64,000 bases of DNA from Methylotenera_A sp049687015 (GTDB lineage Bacteria > Pseudomonadota > Gammaproteobacteria > Burkholderiales > Methylophilaceae). Below are positions 34,559 to 43,417 of the stretch, piece after piece (within the stretch, counting starts at the first letter, position 1; the number at the start of each line of letters is the position of its first letter). The stretch lies in NCBI GenBank assembly GCA_049687015.1, contig JBAVIP010000029.1, positions 62,001 to 126,000 on the forward strand. Direction: 5' to 3'. The notes under the pieces are model-generated. The model had not been told where the DNA came from, searched no databases, and saw only the letters and a program-made list of their open reading frames with translations. A program made the position numbers and the translations under genes.

Positions 34559-35959
34559 TTAATAACGATAATGCTCGGCTTTATATGGGCCTTCTTTTGA
34601 AACACCAATATAATCCGCTTGCTGATCGGTTAATCTGGTTAATTGCGCATTCAGTTTTTTTAATTGTAACACCGCAACTTTTTCATCCAGATGCTTGGGC
34701 AAGGTGTAAACACCGACTGGATAATTGGCTTGCCGAGTAAATAACTCGATTTGCGCAATGGTTTGATTCGCAAACGATGAACTCATTACGTAGCTTGGGT
34801 GCCCGGTACCGCAACCCAGATTCACCAAACGGCCTTTTGCTAACAGTATAATCTTTTTGCCATCCGGAAAAATCACATGATCAACTTGCGGCTTAATCTC
34901 ATCCCATTCATATTTCTCGAGTGAGGCCACATCGATTTCATTGTCAAAATGGCCAATGTTGCACACAATGGCCTGGTCCTTCATCTTCGCCATGTGGTCG
35001 TGCGTAATCACGTGGTAATTACCGGTCGCAGTCACGAATATATCACCATGCTCACAGGCATAATCCATGGTCACCACGCGGTAACCCTCCATCGCCGCTT
35101 GCAGCGCGCATATTGGATCAATCTCGGTTACCCAAACTTGCGCAGATAACGCACGCAATGCCTGCGCAGAGCCTTTACCTACATCGCCATAACCCGCCAC
35201 CACAGCCACTTTACCTGCAATCATCACGTCGGTTGCGCGCTTAATCGCATCGACTAAACTCTCACGGCAGCCGTATAAATTATCAAATTTTGATTTGGTG
35301 ACAGAGTCATTCACGTTGATCGCCGGGAATGCCAATTTGCCTTCTTTATGCATTTGATACAAACGATGCACACCTGTGGTGGTTTCTTCGGTAACACCAA
35401 TAATGTGACTAAGCCTTGTTGAATACCAGGTTGGGTCGATCTTTAGTTTGGCTTTGATTGAATTAAACAAGCAGACTTCTTCCTCGCTTGTTGGGTTTGC
35501 AATCACCGATAAATCTTTTTCGGCACGCGTCCCCAAATGCAACAGCAAAGTCGCATCGCCGCCATCATCCAGAATCATGTTGCTGTAAATGTTATCAGCC
35601 CACTCAAAAATACGATGCGTGTAATCCCAATATTCGGCTAAAGTCTCGCCCTTGACAGCGAATACAGGTGTGCCACCAGCAGCGATAGCAGCGGCAGCAT
35701 GGTCTTGCGTTGAATAGATATTGCAGGACGCCCAGCGTACCTCTGCACCTAAATCCTTGAGTGTTTCAATCAGCACTGCTGTCTGAATCGTCATGTGCAG
35801 GCTACCGGTGATGCGTGCGCCTTTGAGCGGCTGTGCCTTTGCGTATTCTTCACGAATCGCCATCAAACCTGGCATTTCTGTCTCGGCAATCGCGATTTCT
35901 TTGCGGCCGAAAGCGGCCAAATTGATATCTGCTACAACGTAGTCTTTGAAGTCAGTCAC
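34559..35959 (-). CDS. ahcY: S-adenosyl-L-homocysteine hydrolase
   Basis: 466 residues, the long form with the inserted segment. GYGDVGKGSAQALR is the NAD+ site, and the C-terminus ends GPYKAEHYRY, where the last Lys and Tyr reach the partner subunit. It splits SAH into adenosine and homocysteine. The transcript carries a SAH riboswitch about 100-190 bases before the start, so expression should rise when its substrate accumulates. The downstream membrane protein gene and metF may be included in the same unit. Confidence 0.97.
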   Translation of the reverse strand: MTDFKDYVVADINLAAFGRKEIAIAETEMPGLMAIREEYAKAQPLKGARITGSLHMTIQTAVLIETLKDLGAEVRWASCNIYSTQDHAAAAIAAGGTPVFAVKGETLAEYWDYTHRIFEWADNIYSNMILDDGGDATLLLHLGTRAEKDLSVIANPTSEEEVCLFNSIKAKLKIDPTWYSTRLSHIIGVTEETTTGVHRLYQMHKEGKLAFPAINVNDSVTKSKFDNLYGCRESLVDAIKRATDVMIAGKVAVVAGYGDVGKGSAQALRALSAQVWVTEIDPICALQAAMEGYRVVTMDYACEHGDIFVTATGNYHVITHDHMAKMKDQAIVCNIGHFDNEIDVASLEKYEWDEIKPQVDHVIFPDGKKIILLAKGRLVNLGCGTGHPSYVMSSSFANQTIAQIELFTRQANYPVGVYTLPKHLDEKVAVLQLKKLNAQLTRLTDQQADYIGVSKEGPYKAEHYRY

Positions 35960-36058
35960 AGTTATTCCTTAAAAATGAAATCTATGTGACCAGAAGGGAT
36001 GAGTTTAGAGTGGCATTTTCAAACATTGTCCACCTATATCCCGTGTCTGGCACGATTA

Positions 36059-36148
36059 GGTGAACGCCGTTTACAAGACAAGTCTTATTTAATGTCTTGC
36101 AAACCGAGCCTGGGATTATCGTTCTGACAACCTCGCAGCGTTCCTCGG
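36059..36148 (-). promoter_or_regulatory. SAH riboswitch upstream of ahcY
   Basis: Read on the minus strand, CCGAGGAACGCTGCGAGG begins at 36148. The conserved CCCAGGCTCGG follows about 30 bases later, and after a variable hairpin (AAGACATTAAATAAGACTTGTCTT region) the segment ends with ACGGCGTTCACC at 36059. CCGAG pairs with CTCGG (P1), and GAACGCTG-type bases pair with the terminal GGCGTTC, giving the pseudoknot layout of the SAH aptamer class (Rfam SAH_riboswitch). It lies between a strong promoter and ahcY. The class is known to switch expression on when SAH binds. Confidence 0.93.
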
Positions 36149-36169
36149 TTAATTGATACTTAAAGCGTG

Positions 36170-36197
36170 ATTATAATGAAATCATGGTAATTGTCAA
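36170..36197 (-). promoter_or_regulatory. Consensus sigma-70 promoter of ahcY
   Basis: On the minus strand TTGACA (36197-36192) and TATAAT (36175-36170) are both perfect consensus hexamers with a 16-base spacer. Transcription would begin near 36162, about 14 bases before the first riboswitch helix. This sets the 5' end of the aptamer and shows that strong initiation is throttled by the riboswitch. Confidence 0.85.
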
Positions 36198-36235
36198 AAT
36201 TTAAACTTCAACAACACCATGATTTTATTAAGCAT

Positions 36236-36277
36236 TTACAAACCGGCAGCCGCTTTCAATGCTGCTGCCTTATCAAT
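36236..36277 (-). pseudogene. Relic of a second metK 3' end
   Basis: Fourteen minus-strand codons read SIDKAAALKAAAGL without the first residue, followed by TAA, and match the last codons of metK (TDKAAALKAAAGL). The nucleotides differ at most third positions while the peptide is almost unchanged: AAG/AAA, GCA/GCT, TTG/CTT, GCC/GCA, GGT/GGG, TTG/CTG. Similarity stops abruptly upstream of the Ile. It lies 70 bases after the metK stop and just before the ahcY promoter. This looks like the tail of an older metK left after replacement or duplication. Confidence 0.75.
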
Positions 36278-36346
36278 AGACAACTGGCTTCGACACAACC
36301 TAAAGGCTAGCCTTCACTGAAATACCGATAAATTCCTTCAGGTAGC

Positions 36347-37510
36347 TTACAGCCCTGCAGCAGCTTTAAGCGCTGCAGCTTTATCGGTGTTTTCCCAAGT
36401 AAACTCGGGCTCATCACGGCCAAAGTGGCCGTAAGCCGCGGTTTTACTGTAGATGGGGCGCAACAAATCCAGCATTTTCACGATGCCTTTTGGGCGCAAA
36501 TCAAAATGTTCGCGCACTAATCTAGTTAGCACTTCATCTGAAACCTTACCTGTACCGTAAGTTTCCACCATGATGCTAGTTGGTTGCGCAACGCCAATGG
36601 CGTAACTCACCTGCACCAGACATTTATCGGCCAAGCCAGCTGCCACAATATTTTTGGCCACGTAACGGCCCGCATAGGCAGCTGAACGGTCTACTTTGGA
36701 AGGATCTTTGCCTGAAAAAGCACCGCCGCCGTGAGGCGCTGCGCCACCATAAGTATCCACAATAATTTTACGGCCGGTGAGGCCGCAATCGCCCTGCGGA
36801 CCGCCTACGACAAAGCGGCCTGTTGGGTTCACCAAAAACTTAATTTCGCCTTTAATGAGCTCTTTAGGCAGCATCGGCTTGATAATTTCCTCAATCGTTG
36901 CTTCACGAATGGCTTCCAAGCCCATTTCCGGAGCATGCTGCGTTGAAACCAGCACTGTATCTATCTTGTGTGGCTTGCCATCCACGTACTGCACGGTCAC
37001 TTGCGATTTCGCATCCGGGCGCAGCCATGGCAGGCGGCCATCTTTACGTAATTGCGCCTGGCGCTCCATGATACGGTGGCTCAACCAGATCGGCAGCGGC
37101 ATCAGTTGTGGCGTTTCATTGACTGCATAACCAAACATCAAACCCTGGTCGCCCGCGCCTTGGTCGAGGGGGTCATCATTAGCGTTATCCACGCCTTGCG
37201 CGATATCGGGGGATTGTTTGTCATACGCCACCAATACTGCGCAGCCTTTATAATCGATGCCGTATTCGGTGTTATCGTAGCCGATACGCTTTATCGCGTC
37301 GCGTGCGACTTTAATATAATCCACATTCGCTGTTGTGGTAATTTCACCTGCCAGCACAATCAAGCCGGTATTGGCCAGGGTTTCAGCAGCAACACGTGCG
37401 GTCGGGTCTTGTGCCAGGATGGCGTCCAAAATACTATCGGATACCTGGTCTGCGAGTTTGTCTGGATGACCTTCAGAAACGGATTCTGAAGTAAAAAGAT
37501 ATTGGTTCAT
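36347..37510 (-). CDS. metK: S-adenosylmethionine synthetase
   Basis: 387 residues, full length. SESVSEGHPDKLADQVSDS opens, GAGDQGLMFGYA holds the methionine/ATP site, and GGGAFSGKDPSKVDRSAAYAGRYVAKNIV is the P-loop-like signature. It makes SAM from ATP and methionine. It lies upstream of ahcY on the same strand but is separated by 387 bases including a second promoter and a relic of another metK 3' end. I found no SAM riboswitch in its leader. Confidence 0.97.
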   Translation of the reverse strand: MNQYLFTSESVSEGHPDKLADQVSDSILDAILAQDPTARVAAETLANTGLIVLAGEITTTANVDYIKVARDAIKRIGYDNTEYGIDYKGCAVLVAYDKQSPDIAQGVDNANDDPLDQGAGDQGLMFGYAVNETPQLMPLPIWLSHRIMERQAQLRKDGRLPWLRPDAKSQVTVQYVDGKPHKIDTVLVSTQHAPEMGLEAIREATIEEIIKPMLPKELIKGEIKFLVNPTGRFVVGGPQGDCGLTGRKIIVDTYGGAAPHGGGAFSGKDPSKVDRSAAYAGRYVAKNIVAAGLADKCLVQVSYAIGVAQPTSIMVETYGTGKVSDEVLTRLVREHFDLRPKGIVKMLDLLRPIYSKTAAYGHFGRDEPEFTWENTDKAAALKAAAGL

Positions 37511-37693
37511 TATGCGCCTTGGAAAACTAAAAAATTAAAAAAAGAGAAAACAATATCGACTAAAGGCTAAAGCAAATATTGTTAATCACTATCGAGCCGC
37601 GCATTGTACACTTTAATCAAATAGTTGGCGCAAATTTGCTAGAATACTGTAAGTTTAAATTGTTAAGAATATGTTACTAAAATACTTGATGTT

Positions 37694-38527
37694 ATGAGGC
37701 TTGTATTCACGAAAATGCAGGGCGCAGGCAACGATTTTGTGGTTGTTGACGGCTATTCTTCGCCTGTTTCGCTTGCGCCTGCGCAAATCAAAAAAATCGC
37801 CAACCGCTATTTTGGCGTAGGCTGCGACCAATTATTGATTGTAGAAAAAACAATCACACCCAATGTAGACTTTCGCTATCGCATCTTTAATGCCGATGGC
37901 AGCGAGGTGGAACAGTGTGGCAATGGCGCAAGGTGTTTTGTGCGCTTTGTGACGGAAAAAGGCTTGACCAAAAAACGTGAAATCGCGGTTGAAACCCGCT
38001 GCGGCATTATTACGCTGATGCTTCGCGACGACAATCAAGTCACCGTAAATATGGGCGCGCCAATATTTATTCCGGAAGAAATTCCGTTTATTGCAGAACA
38101 TCGGCAAAAAACCTACACGCTGCAATTAAACAGACAAACCATCGCCATTTCTGCGGTTTCGATGGGCAACCCGCACGCAGTGACTTTGGTAGAAGATGTA
38201 GAAAGCGCGAACGTGGCAGAGCTTGGCCCGCAGATTGAATCGCATGCCAGCTTTCCGCAACGCGTCAATGCAGGCTTTATGCAAGTCGTAAACCCGCACG
38301 AAATTAAATTACGCGTGTATGAACGCGGTAGCGGCGAAACGCTCTCTTGCGGCACAGGCGCTTGCGCCGCGGTTGTCAGCGGTATTCAGCTTGGACAATT
38401 GCAATCACCCGTGCTAGTTCACACGCGCGGTGGTAAACTCAGCATTGAATGGCAGGGCGAAGGCCAGCCCGTTATGATGACAGGCCCGGCAGAAATTGTG
38501 TTTGAAGGCCAAATTGAAATTAACTAA
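37694..38527 (+). CDS. dapF: Diaminopimelate epimerase
   Basis: 277 residues with two-domain symmetry. The two catalytic cysteines are in EVEQCGNGARCFVRF and SGETLSCGTGACAAVV. It converts LL- to meso-diaminopimelate for lysine and peptidoglycan. It starts the conserved dapF-DUF484-xerC operon and is divergent from metK, with 183 bases between. Confidence 0.96.
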   Translation: MRLVFTKMQGAGNDFVVVDGYSSPVSLAPAQIKKIANRYFGVGCDQLLIVEKTITPNVDFRYRIFNADGSEVEQCGNGARCFVRFVTEKGLTKKREIAVETRCGIITLMLRDDNQVTVNMGAPIFIPEEIPFIAEHRQKTYTLQLNRQTIAISAVSMGNPHAVTLVEDVESANVAELGPQIESHASFPQRVNAGFMQVVNPHEIKLRVYERGSGETLSCGTGACAAVVSGIQLGQLQSPVLVHTRGGKLSIEWQGEGQPVMMTGPAEIVFEGQIEIN

Positions 38528-38539
38528 TAAGAGATAATC

Positions 38540-39214
38540 ATGCAAGATAATGAAGCAATCGTTTCTGAAGAAGTCATCAAGGCTTATTTACAGGCAAACC
38601 CGCATTTTTTTGAGCAGCATGCCAATTTGCTTGCCAATATTTATCTGCCAAGCCCGCATGGCAGCGGCGCGATTTCTTTGGCTGAGCGCCAACAGTTAGC
38701 GCAACGTGACAAAATCAATGCCTTGGAAGAGCGATTTGCAGAACTTGTATTGAACGCTAAAGATAATGACGCCATTGCTAATAAAATTCATGCGCTGAAT
38801 GTTGAATTACACAAAGCAAAGAGTTTTGATGAAATCGAGCAGCTAATCAGCGCGCTTTTGCCTGAACACTTTGATTTAAGTGACACTTGCCTGCGGATTT
38901 GGGCTAAGCCGCTCAACCCAGCCAACAGCGCAAACTTGGTGTTTAGCACTGTAACTAAAGAAGCCAAAACATGGATTGCCGCACTCACTCAGCCCTACTG
39001 CGGCAAACAGCCTGACATTGCGACCGAAGACTGGTTTATTGAGCCGGCGGCTTCAATCGCGCTGATTCCTTTGCGCCTGCAACAAACCATTGGCTTTTTG
39101 GCGCTTGCCAGCGATGATGCCAGCCGTTTTTATACCGAAATGGGCACCGATTTCCTCACAAAAATTGGCGAAATTTTAAGCGCCGCTTTATCGCGACATC
39201 TTGAACTAAATTAA
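38540..39214 (+). CDS. DUF484 protein
   Basis: 224 residues. The N-terminal helix VSEEVIKAYLQANPHFFEQHANLLANIYLPSPHG is the DUF484 signature, followed by a short coiled coil (QQLAQRDKINALEERFAEL) and a GAF-like domain. It lies 12 bases after dapF and 19 before xerC, the order seen widely in proteobacteria. The function is unknown. Confidence 0.9.
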   Translation: MQDNEAIVSEEVIKAYLQANPHFFEQHANLLANIYLPSPHGSGAISLAERQQLAQRDKINALEERFAELVLNAKDNDAIANKIHALNVELHKAKSFDEIEQLISALLPEHFDLSDTCLRIWAKPLNPANSANLVFSTVTKEAKTWIAALTQPYCGKQPDIATEDWFIEPAASIALIPLRLQQTIGFLALASDDASRFYTEMGTDFLTKIGEILSAALSRHLELN

Positions 39215-39233
39215 TGGACTTGAATTAAAAGAT

Positions 39234-40115
39234 GTGGAATTATTAAAAGAGTATCTTGAGTTCTTAAACTTTGAGCGCGGCTTAAGCCCGCTCACCCGCG
39301 AGAATTACGCCAGAGATATCGCGCAGCTTATCAAATTGGCCGATTCCACGGCGTTAAGTGCACTACAAACCAACCACATACGCCGCTTTATCGCCAGCCT
39401 GCACAGCAAGGGCCTGGGCGGCAAGAGCATCGCACGCATGCTCTCAAGCTGGCGCGGTTTTTTTGATTTCCTGGTAAATCGCAAAGGCTTTACCAATAAT
39501 CCCGTTATAGGCTTGCGTGCGCCAAAATCGCCTAAAACCTTGCCGCAGGCGTTATCCATCGAGCAAGCGGTAAAGCTAGTGGATATTAGCGATGATGCTG
39601 TTTTAGGCATTCGCGACCACGCCATTCTGGAGCTATTTTATTCGTCCGGCTTGCGTCTGAGCGAAGTAGTAAACCTGAACATTGATGCGCTGGATTTTTC
39701 TGAAGGCACCGTAATAGTGACCGGCAAAGGCAACAAAACGCGCATCGTGCCGCTGGGCAGCCATGCCATGGAAGCCATTCAAAAGTGGTTACAAACTCGC
39801 TCTCAAATACTAATAAACAACCCCTCTGAGAAGGCCGTGTTTATTGGCCTGCAGGGCAGGCGTATTTCGGCTAGAAACATTCAATATCGCTTAAAAGAAT
39901 GGTCAATTAAGCAGGGTATTAACTCCTCTGTGCATCCGCACATGCTGCGCCACAGTTTTGCCACGCATGTGCTGCAATCCAGCGGCGATTTGCGCGCCGT
40001 GCAGGAGATGCTAGGCCATGCCAACATCAGCACCACGCAGGTGTACACGCACCTCGACTTCCAGCATCTAAGCAAAACCTACGATGCCGCACATCCTAGA
40101 GCCAAGAAGAAATAG
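39234..40115 (+). CDS. xerC: Site-specific tyrosine recombinase XerC (GTG start)
   Basis: 293 residues. The N-terminal SAM-like DNA-binding domain (1-90) and catalytic domain show the arginine in YSSGLRLSEVVNL, the HxxR box HPHMLRHSFATHVL, a second His in LGHANISTTQ, and the nucleophile Tyr in VYTHLDF. It acts at dif to resolve chromosome dimers with XerD. GTG at 39234 is used; the ATG two bases earlier is out of frame. Position after dapF and DUF484 marks it as XerC rather than an island integrase. Confidence 0.94.
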   Translation: MELLKEYLEFLNFERGLSPLTRENYARDIAQLIKLADSTALSALQTNHIRRFIASLHSKGLGGKSIARMLSSWRGFFDFLVNRKGFTNNPVIGLRAPKSPKTLPQALSIEQAVKLVDISDDAVLGIRDHAILELFYSSGLRLSEVVNLNIDALDFSEGTVIVTGKGNKTRIVPLGSHAMEAIQKWLQTRSQILINNPSEKAVFIGLQGRRISARNIQYRLKEWSIKQGINSSVHPHMLRHSFATHVLQSSGDLRAVQEMLGHANISTTQVYTHLDFQHLSKTYDAAHPRAKKK

Positions 40116-40155
40116 CATATTCTATTTGTCGCAATTTTCTGTTATCTTAAACCAC

Positions 40156-40470
40156 ATGTTTAAACGCTTTGCCGTTCATTTTGTTTTGATTTTCTTATTT
40201 GCTTTCGTGCAAATAGGTGCGGCCACGCATGAAATTAGCCACTTTGCAGACATTACAAAACAAAGTCAGCATGATAAAAACTCTCACAGCGGCCAATGTA
40301 CACAATGTATTAGTTTTGCCAAAGTGGCTGGCGGTTTACAAGCGCAAACATTTGTATTGCCTATTGTTAACGCCAGCTTTATTGCAACATCAAGCTATCA
40401 TTTCAGTTTTCAGCCTCACCTCAACACTGCCTACGCAGCCCGCGCCCCACCTCAAACAATCAGCATTTAG
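40156..40470 (+). CDS. DUF2946-like small envelope protein
   Basis: 104 residues from the ATG at 40156. A hydrophobic signal (FAVHFVLIFLFAFVQIGAA) is followed by potential metal ligands: HEISH, a His-containing linker and CTQC. The layout matches small DUF2946-type proteins that precede TonB receptors for metals. It lies 59 bases before the ZnuD-like receptor, with a hairpin between. A metal-related role is inference from the residues and neighbour. Confidence 0.65.
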   Translation: MFKRFAVHFVLIFLFAFVQIGAATHEISHFADITKQSQHDKNSHSGQCTQCISFAKVAGGLQAQTFVLPIVNASFIATSSYHFSFQPHLNTAYAARAPPQTISI

Positions 40471-40482
40471 TTTTTAATTTTT

Positions 40483-40516
40483 CCAGCAACGTCTTGCTGG
40501 CTATTTGCTATTTTTT
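40483..40516 (+). terminator. Hairpin between the DUF2946-like gene and the TonB receptor
   Basis: CCAGCAA (40483-40489) and TTGCTGG (40494-40500) form a 7-bp stem with loop CGTC, followed by an interrupted T-rich run ending in TTTTTT. It may be a weak terminator or attenuator that limits read-through into the receptor. Confidence 0.4.
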
Positions 40517-40528
40517 GAGGTAATTATC

Positions 40529-42550
40529 ATGAATTATTTAAGATATCCGCAAATGCGCGCGTCATTTGCCATTAAGCCTGTTATTTTGGCGCTTGCCAGC
40601 CTATTGACGAGCAATACCTTTGCTGAAGAAGTCACTCAAATTGACTTGTCACCAGTGTCAGTCACTGGTAACCCGCTTGGTGTTAGTTCCGACGAGCTTG
40701 TTGTGCCTGTCTCTGTACTTAAAGGCCGTGAGCTTAGCCTGCGTCGCGCTGGCACATTAGGCGAAACGCTGAATGGCATACCTGGCGTTACCGCCACCCA
40801 ATTTGGCCCCAACGCCTCACGCCCTGTAATACGCGGGCTAGATGCCGAACGCGTGCGTGTCATGCAAAACGGGGTTGGTATTGTAGATGCCTCTTCTTTG
40901 AGTTTCGACCATGCAGTAGGTATTGACCCGCTGATTATCGAACAGATTGACGTGGTACGCGGGCCAGCAGCCTTATTGTATGGCGGAAGCGCGGTCGGTG
41001 GTGTAGTCAACGCCATCGATCACCGCATTCCAACCGAAAAACTGGAAGGCATTTTAGGCCGGGCAGAAGCGCGTTTTGGCGGTGCAGAAAACCAGCGTAA
41101 CGGCGCGGCTGTTGTAGATGTCGGTAATGGGCAATTTGCGATTCACGCAGATGCTTACACCCGCGAAACCAGCGATTTGGATATTCCTAGCTTTGCAGTT
41201 TCTAACCGCAAAAGTCGCGCCGATGGCACACTACGTATTAACAAGGGTAAATTAGTTAATAGCAGTGCGGATGGCGATGGCGGCGCTTTGGGCGCATCAC
41301 TCACCTTTGATCATGGCTATTTAGGTGCTTCTTACTCCACGCTTAACAACAACTATGGCACCGTAGCCGAGGAAGCTGTGCGCATCGACATGAACAGCGA
41401 CCGTTGGGATATTGCCAGCGAATTCACAGATTTAGGTGCGGTTATTAACCGCGTTAAATTCCGCCTCGCGCATACCGATTATGAGCATAAAGAACTTGAA
41501 GATGGCATCGTTGGTACAACTTTCAAAAATCGCGGCTTGGAAGGCAGTATTGAAGCGGGTCACGGCAAGATTGGTAATTTATCTGGCGTGGCAGGCTTTC
41601 AATTCGATAACACCAACTTTGAGGCTTTAGGGGATGAGGCGTTTGTGCCGAGCGTGAATACACAAAACAAAGTGGTGTATTTATATGAGGAATTGCCTAT
41701 TGACGCCAATAAATTCACCTTTGGCGGCAGATTAGGTCACACCTCGGTCGATTCCAAAGCTAATGCCAATTTTGGTATCGGGCAAAAAAACAGCTTTAAC
41801 CCCAGCAGCTTCGCCCTTGGCGGGTTATATAGCATCAATAGCAACTGGTCGCTCACCAGCAATTTATCGCATAATGAACGCGCGCCCAGCTACTTTGAGC
41901 TTTATGCCAATGGCGCGCACATTGCTACTGGCCAGTTTGAAGTTGGTAATAGCAGCTTTGGCAAAGAGAAATCGAATGGTATTGACGCACAAATACGCTG
42001 GAAAGACGCTAAGAACTCATTCAGTCTTGGTGCATATTACACCCGCTTTAGCAGTTTTATCGGTTTATTTGATACAGGCGCTATAGAGCCAATTTCAGGC
42101 TTTCCAGAAGCGCAATTTAGAGCCGTGCCCGCAGTATTTAAAGGGCTGGAGGGTGAAGGAAAATTTAATATTGCCGACAATCTGGATTTAACCGTGCATG
42201 GTGATTATGTCCATGCAAAAGAAAAGCGCACCGGCGACTACCTGCCGCGCATCGCCCCGTTGCGCTTGGGCGCAGGTTTGCAGTATCAGCTCAATAGCTT
42301 TAGCGCACGCTTAGATGTATTACGCGCCTTTAGGCAAAACCGCATCGCAGATAACGAGCTGGAAACAGATGGCTACACCGATGTCAGTGCTTTGGTGGCG
42401 TACAAACTACCTACTAAGTTTAATATTGAGCTTTTTGCCAAAGCCAATAACTTGCTGAATCAGGAAATTCGCGAGCATGCATCCTTCTTGAAAGATATAG
42501 CACCGGCGGGTGAAAGGTCGTTATTGATTGGCGCGCGGGCTGATTTTTAA
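40529..42550 (+). CDS. TonB-dependent outer-membrane receptor, ZnuD-like
   Basis: 673 residues from the ATG at 40529, which follows GAGGTAAT. A signal peptide ends NTFAEE. The plug domain contains ETLNGIPGVTATQFGPNASRPVIRG, LSFDHAVGIDPLIIEQIDVVRGPAALLYG and GGVVNAID, very close in pattern to ZnuD-type zinc/heme receptors. The barrel ends ERSLLIGARADF. No His-rich extracellular loop is seen, so the substrate is uncertain. It lies just after the small His/Cys protein gene, which supports a metal role. Confidence 0.82.
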   Translation: MNYLRYPQMRASFAIKPVILALASLLTSNTFAEEVTQIDLSPVSVTGNPLGVSSDELVVPVSVLKGRELSLRRAGTLGETLNGIPGVTATQFGPNASRPVIRGLDAERVRVMQNGVGIVDASSLSFDHAVGIDPLIIEQIDVVRGPAALLYGGSAVGGVVNAIDHRIPTEKLEGILGRAEARFGGAENQRNGAAVVDVGNGQFAIHADAYTRETSDLDIPSFAVSNRKSRADGTLRINKGKLVNSSADGDGGALGASLTFDHGYLGASYSTLNNNYGTVAEEAVRIDMNSDRWDIASEFTDLGAVINRVKFRLAHTDYEHKELEDGIVGTTFKNRGLEGSIEAGHGKIGNLSGVAGFQFDNTNFEALGDEAFVPSVNTQNKVVYLYEELPIDANKFTFGGRLGHTSVDSKANANFGIGQKNSFNPSSFALGGLYSINSNWSLTSNLSHNERAPSYFELYANGAHIATGQFEVGNSSFGKEKSNGIDAQIRWKDAKNSFSLGAYYTRFSSFIGLFDTGAIEPISGFPEAQFRAVPAVFKGLEGEGKFNIADNLDLTVHGDYVHAKEKRTGDYLPRIAPLRLGAGLQYQLNSFSARLDVLRAFRQNRIADNELETDGYTDVSALVAYKLPTKFNIELFAKANNLLNQEIREHASFLKDIAPAGERSLLIGARADF

Positions 42551-42559
42551 CGCGTTGTC

Positions 42560-42617
42560 ATTGCGGGCTTGACCCGCAATCTTTTAGTTATCGAAAGATG
42601 CTGAATCAAGTTCAGCA
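42560..42617. repeat. Two tandem hairpins between convergent genes
   Basis: ATTGCGGG-CTTGA-CCCGCAAT (42560-42580) and TGCTGAA-TCAAG-TTCAGCA (42599-42617). The loops are CTTGA and its complement TCAAG. The same design (ATTCCGTG-TCAAG-CACGGAAT) occurs near 27270. The position between the receptor and dgkA 3' ends suggests bidirectional termination by a dispersed repeat. Confidence 0.65.
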
Positions 42618-42630
42618 TAACAGGTGGCTT

Positions 42631-42999
42631 CTAGCCAAAAATCACCAAACCCCACACCAGAAAAAACAACATAATCCCCATCATCACGGCTGCACTGCCA
42701 ATATCCTTGGCGCGTGCGGCCAGTGCGTGGTGGTCGATAGAAGTATGGTCCACCGCCGCTTCAATCGCAGAATTCAACAACTCCACAATAAACACCAATA
42801 AAGTCACGCCCACCAGCAAAATGCGCTCGATATTGGTGTGGCCTAAATAAAACCCCAGCGGGATCAGCACCAGCATTAACCAAGTCTCTTGACGAATCGC
42901 GGCTTCATTCTTATAAGCCGCTTTTAAGCCTGCAAGCGAATAGCCTGCTGCTTTGGCAATGCGTTCCAAACCATTTTTACTTTTGAATGGGCTTTCCAT
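42631..42999 (-). CDS. dgkA: Diacylglycerol kinase
   Basis: 122 residues. A short cytosolic start (KSKNGLERIAKAAGYSLAGLKAAYKNEAAIRQE) leads into three membrane helices with the signature LNSAIEAAVDHTSIDHHALAARAKDIGSAAVM. It phosphorylates diacylglycerol from membrane-derived oligosaccharide and LPS modification. Length and motifs are normal. Confidence 0.95.
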   Translation of the reverse strand: MESPFKSKNGLERIAKAAGYSLAGLKAAYKNEAAIRQETWLMLVLIPLGFYLGHTNIERILLVGVTLLVFIVELLNSAIEAAVDHTSIDHHALAARAKDIGSAAVMMGIMLFFLVWGLVIFG

Positions 43000-43078
43000 G
43001 CTTACCTTTGCAATTAATTAATCACGCGAATTTTAACATGCGTTATCATACTGTTTTTAGCACAATTGAGTAACCAAC

Positions 43079-43345
43079 ATGGCACGCACAGTACACTGTA
43101 TTAAATTAGGCAAGGATCTCGACGGCATGGACTTTCCCCCTTATCCGGGCGAACTTGGCAAAAAAATCTACCTGCATGTGAGCAAAGAGGCGTGGGTAGC
43201 ATGGTTAAAACAGCAAACCATGCTGGTGAACGAAAACCGCTTAAGCTTGGCTGACCCCGCTGCACGTAAGTATCTGGCAGAACAAACCGAAAAATACTTT
43301 TTTGGCGAAGGCGCGGATACCGCCAGTGGATATGTGCCACAGTAA
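43079..43345 (+). CDS. yggX: Fe(2+)-trafficking / oxidative damage protein YggX
   Basis: 88 residues. RTVHCIKLGKDLDGMDFPPYPGELG holds the conserved Cys, and WLKQQTMLVNENRLSLADPAARKYLAEQ the helical part. It protects iron-sulfur clusters and may carry Fe(II). A truncated peroxiredoxin gene follows, suggesting a former oxidative-stress pair. Confidence 0.95.
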   Translation: MARTVHCIKLGKDLDGMDFPPYPGELGKKIYLHVSKEAWVAWLKQQTMLVNENRLSLADPAARKYLAEQTEKYFFGEGADTASGYVPQ

Positions 43346-43417
43346 GGTACCGCTTAAAATGATGTATATTTCACGTTAAGTTTTTATGAACCTCTACAAT
43401 TTTTGACGAGGGCGTCA

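Noticed and set aside
37511..37693. SAM riboswitch in front of metK
   Set aside because: No SAM-I or SAM-II type core helices found in the leader; the sequence is AT-rich without conserved blocks.
39234..40115. Integrase of a mobile element
   Set aside because: Context after dapF and DUF484 and normal length identify XerC.
40116..40160. Zur operator before the DUF2946-like gene
   Set aside because: AT-rich with some dyad character, but no convincing Zur palindrome could be read.
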